From assembly GCF_000732325.1 (NCBI RefSeq), contig NZ_BBIW01000007.1:124001-188000 (forward strand): DNA of 64,000 nt, given 5' to 3'. The position numbers and the translations under genes are program-made. The DNA is from Paenibacillus sp. TCA20 (GTDB taxonomy: Bacteria > Bacillota > Bacilli > Paenibacillales > Paenibacillaceae). Under the pieces are notes generated by a model. It was given only the letters and a program-made list of their open reading frames with translations. It did not search any database and was not told where the DNA came from. Shown piece after piece: positions 62,924-64,000 of this stretch (positions are counted from its first letter, which is position 1; the number at the start of each line of letters is the position of its first letter).

Positions 62924-63339
62924 CACTGTCTCTCCTTCTTCCATTGTTCAATCTTCTGCTCCAGCTGTGAGATGAGTTCCGGGTCGGCCTCCTCGACAGC
63001 ATCCAGCATATGGGCTACAGCAATCGAACCAAATTGATCCATAAGTTCCTGTGTGAGCTCCTTGGACTGTGTGTTCATGAACTCTTCTCTGGTCTCGACA
63101 GGCGCATATATCGATGTTCTTCCCTGCATTTCCTTCAGAAGCACACCTTTATCGACAAGCCGATTCATGACCGTCATCACCGTATTGAAGTTCATCACCT
63201 TATTCTCACCCAGCTTCATTTGTACTTCCTTGATGCTGAGCGGTCCCTGACTCCACAAGACATCCATAATCTTCGCTTCCAGTGGTCCAAAAAAACGGTT
63301 CAGTCCCTGCTCTCCTACTTTGAAGTGACTTATCTTCAT
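62923..63339 (-). CDS. BlaI/MecI family repressor
   Basis: Winged-helix repressor of 138 residues: FFGPLEAKIMDVLWSQGPLSIKEVQMKL at the N-terminus, the recognition-helix region NFNTVMTVMNRLVDKGVL, and a C-terminal dimerisation helix that holds the usual cleavage-prone segment. ATG at 63339 follows AGGGGTG. An upstream in-frame extension to 63468 covers promoter DNA and is rejected. It heads a two- or three-gene operon with the M56 protease and perhaps DoxX. An inverted repeat on its promoter suggests autorepression. Confidence 0.9.
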   Translation of the reverse strand: MKISHFKVGEQGLNRFFGPLEAKIMDVLWSQGPLSIKEVQMKLGENKVMNFNTVMTVMNRLVDKGVLLKEMQGRTSIYAPVETREEFMNTQSKELTQELMDQFGSIAVAHMLDAVEEADPELISQLEQKIEQWKKERQ

Positions 63340-63362
63340 GGCACACCCCTTCCACACTACCA

Positions 63363-63390
63363 ATTGTAATGTCATATGGTTTGTTGTCAA
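63363..63390 (-). promoter_or_regulatory. Promoter of the BlaI-M56 operon
   Basis: Reverse strand perfect TTGACA (63385-63390), 16-base spacer, TACAAT (63363-63368, 5/6), close to the BlaI start. Confidence 0.75.
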
Positions 63391-63395
63391 CCATA
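63375..63395. promoter_or_regulatory. Probable BlaI operator
   Basis: TATGGTT-N7-AACCATA, a perfect seven-base inverted repeat that covers the -35 box of the BlaI promoter. It differs from the TACA/TGTA core of classical bla/mec operators, so it may define a separate specificity. Confidence 0.55.
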
Positions 63396-63409
63396 GGTGA
63401 GAAGCAATA

Positions 63410-63444
63410 ATAGCCATGCAGGAATCGGAATTCCGCATGGCTAT
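63410..63444. terminator. Hairpin downstream of catalase
   Basis: ATAGCCATGC pairs perfectly with GCATGGCTAT, with an inner GGAAT/ATTCC helix. The T run after it is weak on both strands. It is probably the catalase terminator. Confidence 0.5.
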
Positions 63445-63524
63445 GATTAGCATTGAGTCCATTTTCATAATTACACAAGGCTTTCACCAAGAGGTATAAG
63501 AAATAGATTCAAATTTATATTCAA

Positions 63525-64000
63525 TTAAACTTCTTCCGTTACTTTCAATTCAACCGACAGGCCCAGACCTTCAGCGATACGTGTTCCGTATTCTGGATCG
63601 GCTTTGTAGAAGTGCTCGATTTGACGGCGTTTGATCTCCTCATATTGTACCGGCATCATTGAACCTACAATATTTGCGACCAAGCGAGTACGCTCATCTT
63701 CGCTTAACAGACGGTAGAGATCTCCGGCCTGGGAGTAATGATCCTCACTGTCATAGGATACTTGGGCGGCTTCTCCTGTTACTTCAAATGGAGTTTGCTT
63801 CGCGCTCGGATCCTCGAATGGCCCGCCGAAGCTGTTAGGCTCGTAGTACATGGAACGGCCGCCGTTATCTCCTGTCGCCATGAAGCCGTCACGCTGATGA
63901 TGATGAACCGGGCATTTCGGGCTGTTCACCGGCAGCTGGTTATGGTTCGCACCTACACGGTAGCGGTGTGCATCACCGTAAGCAAACAGACGTCCTTGCA
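63525..64000 (-). CDS. katA: Catalase, C-terminal part (start beyond window)
   Basis: The last 158 codons of a clade 3-type monofunctional haem catalase, which breaks down hydrogen peroxide in the cytosol. Reading in from the window edge it begins [25 protein letters not shown], a block just after the haem-ligand tyrosine region, followed by [11 protein letters not shown] and [14 protein letters not shown]. It ends in a helical domain [19 protein letters not shown]. The reading frame is open to the window edge, so the gene continues past 64000. No OxyR/PerR site can be assessed because the promoter is outside. Confidence 0.93.
   Translation of the reverse strand, partial: QGRLFAYGDAHRYRVGANHNQLPVNSPKCPVHHHQRDGFMATGDNGGRSMYYEPNSFGGPFEDPSAKQTPFEVTGEAAQVSYDSEDHYSQAGDLYRLLSEDERTRLVANIVGSMMPVQYEEIKRRQIEHFYKADPEYGTRIAEGLGLSVELKVTEEV

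Noticed and set aside
63340..63468. 43-codon N-terminal extension of the BlaI-like repressor
   Set aside because: It covers the promoter and operator; ATG at 63339 has a proper ribosome site and matches the family start.

Overview
The window looks like chromosomal DNA from an endospore-forming Gram-positive bacterium, most likely a Paenibacillus or close relative. The evidence is the moderate GC content, strong AGGAGG-type ribosome binding sites with frequent GTG and TTG starts, a GerA-type germination receptor operon, CBM5/12-FnIII-GH18 chitinases, a bacterial GlnRS, and an overall Bacillus-like gene content. There are no rRNA or tRNA genes, no CRISPR array and no prophage. The genus is inferred from family resemblance and was not tested by alignment.

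Layout. 1-565 is the start of ychF (cut by the window edge). 817-10627 is a minus-strand carotenoid locus. Three CrtN/CrtP-type oxidoreductases, CrtM, a CruF-like membrane protein, a PlsC-type acyltransferase and a CrtQ-like glycosyltransferase are packed with overlapping or abutting starts and stops. They are followed by a type II IPP isomerase and a GNAT gene. This predicts a hydroxylated, glycosylated and acylated C30 carotenoid. 11060-18290 runs on the plus strand: a PLD-family protein, a TetR + paired SMR exporter operon, and a TetR + RND exporter operon (SwrC-like), both with visible promoters and operator palindromes. 18517-31338 is mixed: a GC-rich PfkB kinase, a DJ-1/PfpI protein, moaA, a divergent LysE/MocR pair, oxidoreductases, mobA, an MFS transporter, glnS and small genes. 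31460-34307 holds an ECF sigma factor with a DUF4179 membrane protein, plus a GNAT. 34609-38300 is a two-gene chitinase operon. 38678-46448 contains two MFS exporters flanking a molybdopterin oxidoreductase, a formate/nitrite channel and an NADH-oxidase-type flavoprotein whose promoter carries three Rex-like boxes. 46589-56751 holds housekeeping and stress genes: glutathione peroxidase, an iron ABC ATPase behind a Fur box, a DEAD-box helicase, an aldehyde dehydrogenase, UbiB with a phasin-like partner, ThuA, a CNNM/CBS protein and hemD. 56855-61424 is a four-gene germination receptor operon (A-C-D-B). 61607-64000 has DoxX, a MecR1/BlaI pair and the 3' part of a catalase.

How the genes fit together. 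moaA and mobA make molybdenum cofactor that the Fdh-like oxidoreductase would need, and the adjacent channel could supply formate. Membrane and oxidative protection recurs as a theme (carotenoid, catalase, Gpx, Nox, DJ-1). So does antibiotic and toxin export (SMR, RND and MFS systems with their own local regulators).

Most interesting signals: an orphan IS200/IS605 right end resembling a TnpB omega-RNA between mobA and an MFS gene; a roughly 210-bp imperfect inverted repeat touching the glnS stop codon; a 15-codon leader ORF whose stop overlaps the RBS of an MFS exporter; the triple Rex-like boxes; and a Gly-Ala repeat insertion in the RND pump.
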